The position numbers were made by a program, and so were the translations under genes. This document shows positions 16,536 through 26,190 of a stretch of 64,000 bases of DNA, one piece after another. The stretch is taken from NCBI GenBank assembly GCA_964389025.1, contig CAYMCQ010000012.1, positions 1 through 64,000 on the forward strand, written 5' to 3'. Origin of the DNA: CAYMCQ01 sp964389025. GTDB lineage: Bacteria; Verrucomicrobiota; Verrucomicrobiia; Limisphaerales; CAYMCQ01. A model generated the notes under the pieces. That model saw only the letters and a program-made list of their open reading frames with translations, did not search any database and was not told the DNA's origin. How positions within the stretch are numbered: position 1 is the first letter of the stretch; every line of letters begins with the position of its first letter.

Positions 16536-17879
16536 TCATTCGAAAGTTTCCACACGAATCATCGTCGGCTTGCTTTTCACGGTCGGCAATTCGCCGATGG
16601 CTTTGAGCGCGCGAGTCATGGCGGAATTCGGCGCGGCGTGGGTCATCAAAATCAGCGGCACACTTTCGCCTTCGTGGCCTTCGGGTTGAATGACGGAGGC
16701 AATGCCGATGTTGCTGTCGCCGAGAATGGCGGAAACTTTTGCGAGCACGCCGGGCTTGTCCACAATGTTCAGCCGGACAAAATAGCGCGAGACAATTTCA
16801 TCAATCGGCAGGACTGCGCCGTTGCGTTCGTGCGGAACGAATGGAGGAACGCGATGTTTGGTTCCGAATTTCAAATCAAGCGCGGCATCGGCAAAATCAC
16901 TCAACACCGCGCTGGCCGTCGCGTCTTTGCCTGCGCCGCGACCGTAAAACAACGTGTCGCCGACGATGTCGCCGCGAGCGAAAACAGCGTTGAAGACTTG
17001 GTTGACGCTGGCGAGGACGTGCGAATTCGGAATAAGCGCAGGATAAACCGACACTTGCACTTCTGACTTCCTGCCCTCCGCAAGGCTTCTGGAGGCGGGC
17101 TGACCTCTGACTTCTGACTTCTTCACGATGCCGAGTAGCTTGATCGTGTAGCCGAGTTGATTCGCAGACTTGATGTCGGTCTGCGAAATCGCGCGGATGC
17201 CCTCGACGTAAATTTCGTTCGGATTCACCCAGAAGCCGTGCGCGAGCGAGGCGAGGATTCCGATTTTGTGCAGTGAATCGTGGCCGTCAATGTCGAGGTC
17301 GGGCGGCGTTTCAGCGTAGCCTTGCTTCTGCGCGTCCTTAAGCACGGCGTCGAACTCCGCGCCTTCAAGTTTCATCCGTGTCAAAATGTAATTACAAGTT
17401 CCGTTGACGATGCCGTAGAGGTGCGTGATGCGGTTGCCGACAAAACCTTCGCGTAAAGATTTGATGATCGGGATGCCGCCGCAAACGCTGGCTTCGTAAT
17501 AGAGATTTGTTCCGTGCTTCTGCGCTGTTTCAAAAAGTTCCTCGCCGTGCGCGGACAACAAAGCTTTGTTCGCGGTCACGACGGGCTTGCCGAGCTTGAG
17601 GACGGTCAAAATCATTTCGCGCGCGAGGGTCACGCCGCCGGCAAGTTCGGCGACGATTTGCACTTCGGGATCGTTGACGACGCTTTTCCAGTCGGTGCTC
17701 ATCAACGATTGCGGAATCTCATACGGGCGCGGTTCGTCGAACGCCTTGACGGCGATTTTGCGGACGGCGATTTTCACGCCGATGCGCGAAGCCATGAGGT
17801 CGCCGTTGAGCTGGAGCGCGTGGAAAACGCCGCTGCCCACCGTGCCGCCGCCGATCATTCCGAGGTTCACTTGCTGCAT
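16536..17879 (-). CDS. hom: Homoserine dehydrogenase with a repeat-derived insertion
   Basis: This 447-residue enzyme reduces aspartate semialdehyde to homoserine. The NAD(P)-binding GMIGGGTVGSGV starts at residue 7. The catalytic region has ELAGG, TANKALLS, YEASVCGGIPIIKSLREG and GIVNGTCNYILTRM. A C-terminal ACT domain (FVRLNIVDKPGVLAKVSAIL) suggests feedback control by threonine. Residues 254-273 (KSEVRGQPASRSLAEGRKSE) do not fit the family and are encoded by a TGACTTC-type repeat. The frame is kept. The start at 17879 is chosen at the Rossmann fold; a longer open frame upstream has no conserved sequence. Confidence 0.95.
   Translation of the reverse strand: MQQVNLGMIGGGTVGSGVFHALQLNGDLMASRIGVKIAVRKIAVKAFDEPRPYEIPQSLMSTDWKSVVNDPEVQIVAELAGGVTLAREMILTVLKLGKPVVTANKALLSAHGEELFETAQKHGTNLYYEASVCGGIPIIKSLREGFVGNRITHLYGIVNGTCNYILTRMKLEGAEFDAVLKDAQKQGYAETPPDLDIDGHDSLHKIGILASLAHGFWVNPNEIYVEGIRAISQTDIKSANQLGYTIKLLGIVKKSEVRGQPASRSLAEGRKSEVQVSVYPALIPNSHVLASVNQVFNAVFARGDIVGDTLFYGRGAGKDATASAVLSDFADAALDLKFGTKHRVPPFVPHERNGAVLPIDEIVSRYFVRLNIVDKPGVLAKVSAILGDSNIGIASVIQPEGHEGESVPLILMTHAAPNSAMTRALKAIGELPTVKSKPTMIRVETFE
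17061..17124. repeat. Heptamer repeat inside hom
   Basis: Plus-strand units are TTCTGAC/CTCTGAC on both sides of a GC-rich imperfect palindrome (CCTCC...GGAGG). It is read in frame as about 20 extra residues in homoserine dehydrogenase. Confidence 0.8.
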
Positions 17880-17979
17880 ATCGGGCGCAAAGATTGCAGA
17901 GATTGTGCGCGGCGGACAATTTAATTTTAGCGCAGAGAACGCGAGGACGACTCTCCAAGTCGTCCGCCCGACTCCGAAC

Positions 17980-18320
17980 CAGTCGCGCAATAAGATTCTC
18001 TGGGACGCCTGGGGCATTCCACATATTTACGCCAAAGAAGCGACGAGGCTCTTTCATGGCTTCGGTTGGGCGCAAGCGCAGAGCCACGGCAACCTGATAC
18101 TCCGCCTCCACGGGCAGGCGCGCGGACGCGCCGCGAAATATTGGAGAGGGGATTATCTCGATTCTGATCGGTGGGTTCGCGCGATGGGAATCCCCCGTCG
18201 CGCCGAGGAATGGTATCAGGCGCAATCCCCGGAATTCGGCAACTACCTGGACGCTTTTGCTGAAGGCATCAATTATTACGGCACAAACTATCCCGGCCAA
18301 ATCAGTGACGACGTCAAAAT
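17980..18320 (+). pseudogene. Penicillin acylase N-terminal fragment
   Basis: The translation ILWDAWGIPHIYAKEATRLF, HGFGWAQAQSHGNLILRLHG and MGIPRRAEEWYQAQSPEF, then FAEGINYYGTNYPGQISDDV, matches the start of penicillin amidase family enzymes. It has no signal peptide or proper start codon and breaks off at about 18320, before the catalytic N-terminal serine of the beta chain. The remainder, several hundred residues, is missing. A full-length but different family member is at 35455-37737. It is a truncated remnant between hom and the DUF6259 gene. Confidence 0.8.
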
Positions 18321-18410
18321 TTCGCGGTGCGGCTTTACCCTTTCCAGCCAACACTGTCAGACCTATACTGCGCACACGAAGACCGGCGGACATGATTTCG
18401 GCCTTCAACC

Positions 18411-20639
18411 ATGAATGCTCCAACAATGCGGTTCTGGTGCGTTTCGGCGCTCATTTTCTTGATTCGGTTCGCCGGCTCGGGCGACACCGTCACAGCGCTC
18501 CCACCCGGGACTTTCCCGCACGGCACATTGAATGCGCGGGCTGGAGATTTGCGCATCCTGCTGCGCCAGGAAGACACGGGCATCAGCCTGTTGCGTCTTC
18601 AGGATGCCGCTTTAGGCGAGGATTTGTTGAGCACCAATCAGTCGCCGCTGTTCAGCCTCACGCTCCGGCAGATCGGTTCAAAGCAGGAAGTGCGATTGGG
18701 CGCCGACGAAGGTTGGCGGCTAACCACGCTGCGCAAGACGCGCGATGGTCTCGAAGCGCGCTGGGAAAAACCCGTGGACGCGAATCTGGCCGGCATCTCC
18801 GTGATCGCCACGGCGCGTGCCGACCAGCGTCATCACGCCTGGCACTGGAAGTTCCGCGTGGAAAACCGCAGCACCGACTGGAGCGTCTGGCGCGTTGTCT
18901 TTCCGCAACTGGCTCTGGCAGATTTCGGCGCGCAGGACAGCGTGTTCGTCCCGCGGGGGCCAGGTGAGGTGAAACACAACCTCGGGGACCGCACGTTCAC
19001 TTACACCGGCAAATACACCGACGCCTGGTGCACGATGCAATTCATGGCCGCTTACCGCGAGGGCGCGCGTCCGACCGGCCTCTACGTTGCCCTGCACGAC
19101 CCATGGGGCAGCACGAAGCAGATCGGGTTGCACCGCGATCCTGGCCTCGAGAGCGTGCGGATGCGTTTCGATCATCCAGCGCCGGACATGGGCCGGGCGG
19201 GGAATGAGTTCGTGCTGAGCGGCGAGGCCGTCTGGCAATTGCTGCGCGGAGACTGGTTCGATGCCGCGCAAATTTACAAAGCGTGGGCGCGCAAGGAAGC
19301 CAAGTGGTGGCCGCGCCTCACAGCCACAGGACGTGCCGACACGCCGCTGTGGATGCGTGAATTGAATGTGTGGGCGCAGACCGGCAGCGCGCCGGAGGAG
19401 TGCGTGACCAACGTGCAGAAGTTTCAGAAGTTCCTCGGCGTCCCGGTCGGATTCCATTGGTATAACTGGCACCAGATTCCGTTCGACAACGACTATCCGC
19501 ATTATTTTCCGACCCGGACGAATTTTGCCGCAGGCGTCCATGAACTGCAAAAATCGCCTGTCTTCGTGATGCCCTACATAAACGGCCGACTCTGGGACAC
19601 GCACGACCAAGGCACGAACGACTGGCAATTCACCCGCCTCGCGTTGCCGGCAGCGAGCAAGAAGGAGGATGGCCAGCCTTTCACCGAAACCTACGCCAGC
19701 AAGGAAACCGACGGCGAAAAGGTGCGCCTGGCCGTGATGTGTCCGGCGACTGCGCTCTGGCAGCAGACTGTCAGCAACCTCGTGTTGAGATTGCTGGGCG
19801 AGGTCGGCACGAGCGCGGTCTATATTGACCAAGTCGCCGCCGCGACGCCCATGCTGTGCATGGACGCGACGCACGGTCATCCGCTGGGCGGTGGACATTG
19901 GTGGAACGAAGGTTACTGGAAGATGCTCGACTCAATCCGCCGCGCCATGCCGCGCGGGACCATGCTCACGACCGAATGTAACGGCGAGCCGTTCCTCCGC
20001 TGGTTTGATGGCTACCTCACCTGGCATTGGCAGCGCGACGGACAAGTGCCCGCCTTCCCGGCCGTCTATGGCGGCACCGTGCAGATGTTCGGCCGGGCGT
20101 ATGGCGGCGGCGAAACGAAGGATCTCGCCCTGCGGATGAAAGCGGCGCAACAACTCGTCTTTGGCGAACAGGTCGGCTGGCTAAACCCGGGCATCGTGAA
20201 CGAAAAGGACAATGCGGATTTCTTCCGACGCATCGTGAGAACGCGCTCGCGGTTCCATCGCTACTTCTACGCGGGCGAAATGGCGCGCCCGCCGAAGCTC
20301 ATCGGCAATGTCCCCACCGTGGCAGCCGATTGGCAATGGTCGGGCCGGTGGTGGGTCACGAACGACGCCGTTCTTACCGGAGCCTGGCAACTTCCGAAGC
20401 AGAAACAGTTGGTGATGATCTTCGCCAACGTGAGCGATGAACCTGTGACCGCCACGATCCGTTTCGACCCGGTCGCTTACGGCATCCGCGCCAAACGAAT
20501 CCTCTGCGAAATAGGCTCCGACGCCGATGCAACGTCAGAGAAGCTGACGTTGCCGCTCTCGTCCGGCAAACCGGGAGTCTTCGAGCGGCAAGGGGTCTTT
20601 AAGCCGCGTCGCGTGCTAACCTGGGAACTGCGCTGGTGA
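18411..20639 (+). CDS. Secreted DUF6259 protein, glycoside hydrolase-like
   Basis: This 742-residue protein has a signal peptide (MRFWCVSALIFLIRFAGSGD). The central part has features of a TIM-barrel glycosidase-like fold: WMRELNVWAQTG, FHWYNWHQIPFDNDYPHYFP, MPYINGRLWDTHD, VYIDQVAAATPMLC and LTTECNGEPFLRWFDGYLTW, with candidate acidic residues in the last two. This matches the DUF6259 family, common in Verrucomicrobia and Planctomycetes and presumed to act on glycans. The substrate is unknown. A prepilin-like protein and a beta-propeller hydrolase-like protein follow on the same strand. Confidence 0.8.
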   Translation: MNAPTMRFWCVSALIFLIRFAGSGDTVTALPPGTFPHGTLNARAGDLRILLRQEDTGISLLRLQDAALGEDLLSTNQSPLFSLTLRQIGSKQEVRLGADEGWRLTTLRKTRDGLEARWEKPVDANLAGISVIATARADQRHHAWHWKFRVENRSTDWSVWRVVFPQLALADFGAQDSVFVPRGPGEVKHNLGDRTFTYTGKYTDAWCTMQFMAAYREGARPTGLYVALHDPWGSTKQIGLHRDPGLESVRMRFDHPAPDMGRAGNEFVLSGEAVWQLLRGDWFDAAQIYKAWARKEAKWWPRLTATGRADTPLWMRELNVWAQTGSAPEECVTNVQKFQKFLGVPVGFHWYNWHQIPFDNDYPHYFPTRTNFAAGVHELQKSPVFVMPYINGRLWDTHDQGTNDWQFTRLALPAASKKEDGQPFTETYASKETDGEKVRLAVMCPATALWQQTVSNLVLRLLGEVGTSAVYIDQVAAATPMLCMDATHGHPLGGGHWWNEGYWKMLDSIRRAMPRGTMLTTECNGEPFLRWFDGYLTWHWQRDGQVPAFPAVYGGTVQMFGRAYGGGETKDLALRMKAAQQLVFGEQVGWLNPGIVNEKDNADFFRRIVRTRSRFHRYFYAGEMARPPKLIGNVPTVAADWQWSGRWWVTNDAVLTGAWQLPKQKQLVMIFANVSDEPVTATIRFDPVAYGIRAKRILCEIGSDADATSEKLTLPLSSGKPGVFERQGVFKPRRVLTWELRW

Positions 20640-20748
20640 AGTTGCAAATGGCTTCATGTAAGCGCAGGGTGGAGATCAACCTCTGCTTCTTTTCACCGGT
20701 TTGAGTCATTGACCCGCCGGCGACTTGATGTGAAGCTCAGGTGCTTTC

Positions 20749-21549
20749 ATGGACAACCAACCCCGCATGACGAATGAAGCCGTCGGGGACGGTTTTACTT
20801 TGATTGAACTGTTGGTGGTCATCGCCATTATCGCAATCCTGGCGGCGATGTTGTTGCCCGCCCTGGCGAAAGCCAAAGCCAAAGCGCAGACCGCCAAATG
20901 TTCGTCGAACATGAGACAGTGGGGACTCGCCACGATCATGTATCTGGGCGACAACGAGGACAAACTCCCGCTGTTTGGCGACGTGTTTCCGCCAACCCCT
21001 ACCATGACGTATTGGTATCAGAAGCTCGCGCCTTACGTTGCGAGGCAGGCCGACGCAAGTCCGGGCAGTTCGGTAGTTTATGATGCGGACTTCCGCAAAT
21101 GCCCGGGTGGCAATGACGGGCCGCCTCCGTTCTCGCGTTTCACGACGGGTCAATTCAATATTTGGAATTGCTGGATCGGCGTCTATTATGGCGCTTTCGG
21201 AAACCCGCTCACCGGCCCGTTCTATTACGGCGGCCAGGTCAAGCCTTTGAGAGCCACGCGCGTCAAAAAACCCGCTGATGCCATGATGTATCTGGACAGC
21301 GTAACGCATTATGTTTACTCCCCGCTGGTCTGGGCCTTCGACAAGGACGTTAATCGCGATGGGATGATGGACAGCATGGATGCGGTTTACACGACAGAAT
21401 TTTCGTTCAATAACGCCCGGCCCACGGTCCACAACAGCGGTGCGAACGTCGCACTGCTGGATGGACACGTCGAGCGGGTGCCATTCAAAAAGCTTTGGGA
21501 ATGGCGCAACAACAAGATTATCCACTCGTTCTGGTATTTGGAGGATTGA
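20749..21549 (+). CDS. Prepilin-like protein with N-terminal methylation motif
   Basis: This 266-residue protein has the type II pseudopilin leader GFTLIELLVVIAIIAILAAM, then ALAKAKAKAQ. The C-terminus has the NVALLDGHVERV element found in PVC DUF1559-like prepilins. Such proteins occur in dozens per genome in this phylum and are usually found singly next to secreted hydrolases, as here. Prepilin peptidase should cleave after the glycine at GFTLIE. Its assembly partners are not in the window. Confidence 0.9.
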   Translation: MDNQPRMTNEAVGDGFTLIELLVVIAIIAILAAMLLPALAKAKAKAQTAKCSSNMRQWGLATIMYLGDNEDKLPLFGDVFPPTPTMTYWYQKLAPYVARQADASPGSSVVYDADFRKCPGGNDGPPPFSRFTTGQFNIWNCWIGVYYGAFGNPLTGPFYYGGQVKPLRATRVKKPADAMMYLDSVTHYVYSPLVWAFDKDVNRDGMMDSMDAVYTTEFSFNNARPTVHNSGANVALLDGHVERVPFKKLWEWRNNKIIHSFWYLED

Positions 21550-21592
21550 ACAGGCATGGCTGGCGGCTGTGCAAACTACAAAATCGCAACCT

Positions 21593-22762
21593 ATGATCAG
21601 GACATGCTTCCTTCTCGTCCTCAGCACCGCCCTCCTGTTGTCCGCCCTGGACTCCCCAGTCTTCGCCGCCGAGGCAGCCGTTTCACTGAAACCGATCCGC
21701 GGGGAAGTCATCATCAACCGCACGAATTCGGCATGGGAATCACAGCAGGTGCAGGAACCATGCATCCTGCCCAACCCGAAGGACCCAAAGCGCCTTGTGA
21801 TGTTTTACTCGGGCGTGCCCGCGACGAACCGGAACCTCTGTTTCATCGGCAAGGCGTGGGCGCTCAAGTCTGATCCGTTCACGTGGCATCAGGACGAACA
21901 CAACCCGGTGTTCAGCCCCGGAAAACAGGGCTGGGATTCCGGGAGCATCCGGCTCGACGCCGTGCTCTACCTCGCGGAGGAGGATGCCTACTACATTTAC
22001 TACTCCGGCACCACCGGCTCGATTCAGGATCGCATCGGGCTGGCCATCTGCCCGGCCGGGGCCGACGGATATTCCGGTATCACGCCCGCAGCCATCCGGC
22101 GCGCCGGCGCGCAACCGGTGCTCGCGCCGGAGCTGGCTGCGCCGTATTTCGAGCAGATGACTTCGCAGGCGGCGGTATTGCGCGAATGGGATGTGAAGGA
22201 GAAGCGGTGGAACTGGTTCATGTATTACTCCTATCGCGGCAAAGACGGCATTCTCCCCGGCCTCCGGCTGGCGACCTCGCGGGACGGGAAAACTTGGAAT
22301 CGACATTTCAACGGGAAGGACCCACGCGGCATGGGTCAGATTTTTCCGTCCACGCCCGGCGCGTATTACGAGTGGCATCAAGTTTTCAAAATCGGCGGCA
22401 CATACTTCCTCTCCATCGAAGTCGGCATCTCGGCGGGCAAACGCTGGCGGCCCGTCATCGCGGTGAGCAAAGACCCCGCGACCGGCTGGGCGCAGGCGAA
22501 CGTGGATGCGGTGCTCCAGACGAAGTGGGAGGGCTTGTATCGCGACGATACGATTTACCACGTCGCCACGCCCGCGTTTTATCAGATTGGGGGCAAATGG
22601 TATCTCTATGCGCAAGCCTGCCCGCTGCCCGGCAACGGCAACTACATTGACGGCCACTGGGATCTCTGGTGTGTCGCGTGTGACCGCTTGATCCCGACGC
22701 TGCCCGGCTACGAAAGCATCTACATCCCCGGCCAGCCAGCGGCGGCGGGAGCGAGGCGCTGA
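21593..22762 (+). CDS. Secreted five-bladed beta-propeller hydrolase-like protein (GH43/GH32 type)
   Basis: This 389-residue protein starts at 21593 with a signal peptide (MIRTCFLLVLSTALLLSAL, cleavage near VFAAEA). Repeated blade-like units are seen: VQEPCILPNPKDPKRLVMFY, SIRLDAVLYLAEEDAYYIYY, WNWFMYYSYRGKDG, YYEWHQVFKIGGTYFLSIE and VATPAFYQIGGKWYLYAQAC. These match the alternating blades of GH43/GH117/GH130-like propellers. The putative catalytic acids cannot be assigned from sequence alone. It is likely extracellular and involved in polysaccharide use with the DUF6259 protein upstream. Confidence 0.75.
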   Translation: MIRTCFLLVLSTALLLSALDSPVFAAEAAVSLKPIRGEVIINRTNSAWESQQVQEPCILPNPKDPKRLVMFYSGVPATNRNLCFIGKAWALKSDPFTWHQDEHNPVFSPGKQGWDSGSIRLDAVLYLAEEDAYYIYYSGTTGSIQDRIGLAICPAGADGYSGITPAAIRRAGAQPVLAPELAAPYFEQMTSQAAVLREWDVKEKRWNWFMYYSYRGKDGILPGLRLATSRDGKTWNRHFNGKDPRGMGQIFPSTPGAYYEWHQVFKIGGTYFLSIEVGISAGKRWRPVIAVSKDPATGWAQANVDAVLQTKWEGLYRDDTIYHVATPAFYQIGGKWYLYAQACPLPGNGNYIDGHWDLWCVACDRLIPTLPGYESIYIPGQPAAAGARR

Positions 22763-22881
22763 TGGCGGGAATTGCTGCCCGGGGAGAAATTGAAATTGCT
22801 GCAGGAGTGAATTGGGGTGGAATTTTGAAACGAACTTGAGGCGGCGTAATTACTCCGGACTGACCTTCGGCTGGACAAGGC

Positions 22882-23097
22882 GTGACGTGGTGGCCCCCGC
22901 CCACTGAGAAATCGTGCGCTGTTGCCGTCACACTTGGAATCTCGACCGACGATCTCAACCGCTTTTTCCGTTCCGTGAATCTTGTCACCCGTTTTGACCA
23001 TCCGTGGATGGTCGAAGGAGAACGAAATGTTCCGATCTGTGTCGTCGAAACGCCATACCGTAGTATTGACGAGGCGTGGTCTCGTCCGAAGCGTTGA
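22882..23097 (+). pseudogene. Possible C-terminal fragment of an unidentified enzyme
   Basis: The frame contains FDHPWMVEGERNVPICVVET followed by PYRSIDEAWSRPKR and a stop. This has the look of a real protein end, similar in feel to C-termini of membrane glycosyltransferases, but I cannot name the family. There is no conserved sequence upstream, so if it is a remnant almost all of the gene is gone. Chance coding is possible. Confidence 0.3.
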
Positions 23098-23136
23098 AAA
23101 GCCCTTGGGGCGGCAGGGCGCCACCCCTCAGCGTGA

Positions 23137-23220
23137 GCGGTCAAGAATGAAAACAGCTTTCCGGCAACCGGCTTCCTTTTTCTTAAAGGCTGCCTGGGTT
23201 TTTCTGGCCGTTGCGCGCGG
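23137..23220. repeat. Dispersed repeat F, copy 1
   Basis: GCGGTCAAGAATGAAAACAG, followed by CTTTCCGGCAACCGGCTTCC and then TTTTTCTTAAAGGCTG, aligns over about 85 bases with 37815-37905 at roughly 80 per cent identity by eye. In the second copy the ATG is absent, so it is a DNA repeat rather than a conserved peptide. Confidence 0.65.
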
Positions 23221-23300
23221 CGTTTGCAGCGAGCGGGCTTTGCTGGAGAATGCGAACTACGCGGCGGAAGAATTGGAGACAAAAATCCGCCAATGTGCGG

Positions 23301-24080
23301 TTACTTGATTGGCGAATAATCAGTCGCTTTCAAGTAAACAGATTTGACGCCGTCTTTGACCGTGAGCGGACCACCGGCTTTTTCCTCAGAAGCGGTCTTG
23401 GCTTTTTTCCAATCAGGATCGTTGGCGAACGCCTTCCATGATTCAGCGGCGGCTTCCTTGCTCTTGTGTGCGACCAAGTAAATGAGTGTGTCGTCCGCGC
23501 CTTTGTCTTTGTCCATCGGCACACCGTAGCCGATGTTCCGAATGCCGTGCTTCTCAAAAAGTTTGCAGGTGTGATCGCGAAAGCGGGCATGCAGATCATT
23601 CAATTTTCCGGGAGTTGCCTTGTAGGTGCGGAGTTCAAAGACGCGCGGTTCGGTGCCGGCGGAGTTGTCATCTTCCGGAGAATAATCGGTGGCTTGCGTA
23701 AAGATGGATTCCATTTTGTCCACGAGCTTGCCGTTGGCTTCGGAAGCTTTGTAAGCAGCCCGCCAATCCGGGTCGGCCATGAATTCCTTCCATGATTTCT
23801 TGCTCGCTTCGCGGCTGGGATATGCCAGCAGGTAGATCAGTTTGTTGTCAGCATTGTCCAATGGCACCCAGTAGCCGAGATTCTGAATGCCATGTTTTTC
23901 GAACAGTTTGCAGGTGTGATCGCGAAAGCGCGCGTGCAACTCGTCGAGCTTGCCCGGCGCCGCATAGTAAGTCCGCAACTCATAACACGGGCCGTCCTGA
24001 GCGGCACTCGCGGACGGCGTCAACGACAGTGAACAAACGAGCGTTAAAATGAATAAGCAAAGATAAAAAGGCTTTGGCAT
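23301..24080 (-). CDS. Exported tandem NIPSNAP-domain protein
   Basis: This 259-residue protein has a signal peptide (FYLCLFILTLVCSLSLTPSA, cleavage near ASAAQD). Two NIPSNAP-like ferredoxin-fold domains follow, at about residues 32-135 and 144-255. Each starts ELRTY and shares a ClHARFRDHTCKLFEKHGI-type block, most likely through internal duplication. NIPSNAP domains are alpha-beta dimeric barrels of unclear function, common in PVC bacteria next to dehydrogenases or sulfatases. No enzyme partner is obvious here. Confidence 0.9.
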   Translation of the reverse strand: MPKPFYLCLFILTLVCSLSLTPSASAAQDGPCYELRTYYAAPGKLDELHARFRDHTCKLFEKHGIQNLGYWVPLDNADNKLIYLLAYPSREASKKSWKEFMADPDWRAAYKASEANGKLVDKMESIFTQATDYSPEDDNSAGTEPRVFELRTYKATPGKLNDLHARFRDHTCKLFEKHGIRNIGYGVPMDKDKGADDTLIYLVAHKSKEAAAESWKAFANDPDWKKAKTASEEKAGGPLTVKDGVKSVYLKATDYSPIK

Positions 24081-24335
24081 AATGCGTGTGGTTTGATTGT
24101 TTCTGTTTCTTCGAGCATGTCACGGTGAATTCGCCGAACTGTCAAAGCTAAAAAGTTCTCAGTGCCAGCCGCCCGTTTCGCATATCGCCATCGGTATTGT
24201 AATAATTATTGAATGTTTTGCCTGCGCGGAGTATCCAACTGGAGGTCATTCCGATCGGTAATTGAGCGTCTGGCGCCTTGTCCGGGCCTCACGGAAAAAA
24301 ATGTGCCATTATTTTGACGTGAAGCGAAGCAGTTT

Positions 24336-26162
24336 ATGAAAAAATTATTGTGGATTGTCGGTGTCGTTCTCGTGTTGGCGGCCGTGTCTGTCGCGCTGTT
24401 GCAGCAATTCAAGCCGGAGATGCTGAAGAGATTGTCACAATTTGCGGGAGCCGCCGCCGTCCCGGAGTTGAAGGTGGAAGATTTTGAACTGCTGGACCAC
24501 AAAGGCCGCTGGCATGCTCTGCATCGCCAGTCCGGCAGCAAGGCCGTGGTCTTGTTTTCCACCGCGAACGGCTGCTCAGCGGTGCAGGAGGCACTCCCGA
24601 CGCTGAAGGCGTTGCGAGATAAATTCGAAGGCCAGGGCGTTGTTTTTTGGATGATTGATTCCAACCCGGAGGATGACCGCGCCAGCATCGCCAGCGAAAC
24701 CGAGAAATTAGGCATTGACCTGCCAGTGCTGGAGGACCGCGCCCAACTGGTTGCCAACGCTCTCGGGATCGGGCGGACCTGCGACGTGATTTGTATCGGG
24801 ACCACTAACTGGATGACTTTTTATCGGGGCGCGGTCGATCGCGCTGTGGCCGACCCAAAGGGCAAAGCGAGCGGGCCAAAGAATTACTTGGAGAATGCCC
24901 TCACAAAATTTCTCGCGGGCAAAACAGTTTCGCCGAATTATACGCTGGCCAAGGGCACTCCGCTCCATCTGGCCGTGGCCAAAGACGCGACGTCGAAAAC
25001 TGTCTCCTACGCGGATGAAGTGGCCCCGCTCCTCCAAAAAAGCTGCGTTCCCTGCCACAGCCCGGGCAATATAGGGCCGTTTGCGATGAGCAGTTATGAG
25101 AAGGTGAAAAGTCGGAGTTCCATGATCGCAGAAGTGTTGCTGGCCCGACGGATGCCGCCGTGGCATGCCGATCCACATTATGGCAAGTTCGTCAACGAAC
25201 GCGCCTTGACGCCCGTGCAAGCGCAAACGCTCGTGCGCTGGGTGGAGCAAGGGTCACCCCGAGGCCAGGGAGATGATCCCTTGGCCGCCAACGAACCATC
25301 GCAAGAGCAGGACTGGCCGATGGGTCAACCCGATTTCGTGGTCAAGTTTCCCAAGGTTGAGAAAATCGCTGCCAGCGGAGTTTTCGATTATCGCTACATC
25401 ACCGTGCGCTCGCCGATTCAAAGCAACGCCTGGTTGCGCGCGGCCGTGGTCAGGCCCGGTAACAAAAAAGTCGTGCATCACATTTTGGTTTTGGTTGCGA
25501 CGGCCGAGGAGTTGCAGAACCGGAGGATGCGCGAAGGCAACGGCGGCGGGATTGACGGCTATTTTTCGGCCTATGTTCCCGGTTATGAGCCGGTCGCTTT
25601 TCCTGACGGCACGGGAAAGCTTCTGTCCGCAGGCTCAATGCTGATCTTTCAAGTGCACTATACGGCGAGCGGGAAGGAAGAAACAGACTTGTCGGAGATG
25701 GGGCTGTATCTTTGCAAAGAAAAACCGGCGCTGGAGATGAAAACGCGGTCGGCGTTTAACGTGGGCTTCCGGATTCCGCCCGGCGCTCCGAACGAGGAGG
25801 CCAAGGCGGAGTTCAAGTTTGCGAAAGATTCGCTGCTTTACGACATGAGCCCGCACATGCACTTGCGCGGCTCGTGGTTCACCTATGAGGCGGTCTATCC
25901 CGACGGCAGCAAGGAAATGCTTTTGTCAGTGCCGCGCTATGATTTCAAATGGCAGCATCTATACCGGCTGGCGCAGCCCAAGCGCCTGCCCGCCGGGACG
26001 CGGCTGATTTGCCGCGGCGCGTTCGATAACTCGCCGCAGAATCCGGACAACCCCGATCCCAGCCGGGCAGTCAGATTCGGGATGCAGACCTTCGATGAAA
26101 TGTTCATCGGCTACTTCAATTATACCGATGCTCCGCCATCAGGGAACGTTGCGAAGAACTGA
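24336..26162 (+). CDS. Redoxin, cytochrome c and copper monooxygenase-like fusion protein
   Basis: This 608-residue protein has one N-terminal membrane anchor (LLWIVGVVLVLAAVSVALL). A redoxin/AhpC-TSA domain spans about residues 44-196 and has only the first cysteine (NGCSAVQ, Cys80), not CxxC. A haem c site KSCVPCH (237-241) lies in a planctomycete-type cytochrome domain. The C-terminal region has KKVVHHILVLV and YDMSPHMHLRGSWFTYEAVY, resembling copper type II ascorbate-dependent monooxygenase domains with histidine ligands. A periplasmic oxidoreductase is likely; the substrate is unknown. A separate redoxin paralogue follows directly. Confidence 0.82.
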   Translation: MKKLLWIVGVVLVLAAVSVALLQQFKPEMLKRLSQFAGAAAVPELKVEDFELLDHKGRWHALHRQSGSKAVVLFSTANGCSAVQEALPTLKALRDKFEGQGVVFWMIDSNPEDDRASIASETEKLGIDLPVLEDRAQLVANALGIGRTCDVICIGTTNWMTFYRGAVDRAVADPKGKASGPKNYLENALTKFLAGKTVSPNYTLAKGTPLHLAVAKDATSKTVSYADEVAPLLQKSCVPCHSPGNIGPFAMSSYEKVKSRSSMIAEVLLARRMPPWHADPHYGKFVNERALTPVQAQTLVRWVEQGSPRGQGDDPLAANEPSQEQDWPMGQPDFVVKFPKVEKIAASGVFDYRYITVRSPIQSNAWLRAAVVRPGNKKVVHHILVLVATAEELQNRRMREGNGGGIDGYFSAYVPGYEPVAFPDGTGKLLSAGSMLIFQVHYTASGKEETDLSEMGLYLCKEKPALEMKTRSAFNVGFRIPPGAPNEEAKAEFKFAKDSLLYDMSPHMHLRGSWFTYEAVYPDGSKEMLLSVPRYDFKWQHLYRLAQPKRLPAGTRLICRGAFDNSPQNPDNPDPSRAVRFGMQTFDEMFIGYFNYTDAPPSGNVAKN

Positions 26163-26190
26163 TGGCGGTTGAGCCAGGCCATCCCAGCAA

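Larger units (their letters stand above)
22763..23300. other. Gene-poor stretch with decayed sequence
   Basis: This 540-base gap has no complete gene. It holds a possible decayed coding fragment (22882-23097), a dispersed repeat (about 23137-23220) and, overlapping the repeat, a small frame (23147-23308) beginning MKTAFRQPASFFLKAAWVFL. That frame resembles a signal peptide but has no domain after it. Confidence 0.5.

Noticed and set aside
23147..23308. A 53-residue secreted peptide gene
   Set aside because: The start is inside a dispersed repeat whose second copy lacks the ATG, and the frame overlaps the end of the NIPSNAP gene.
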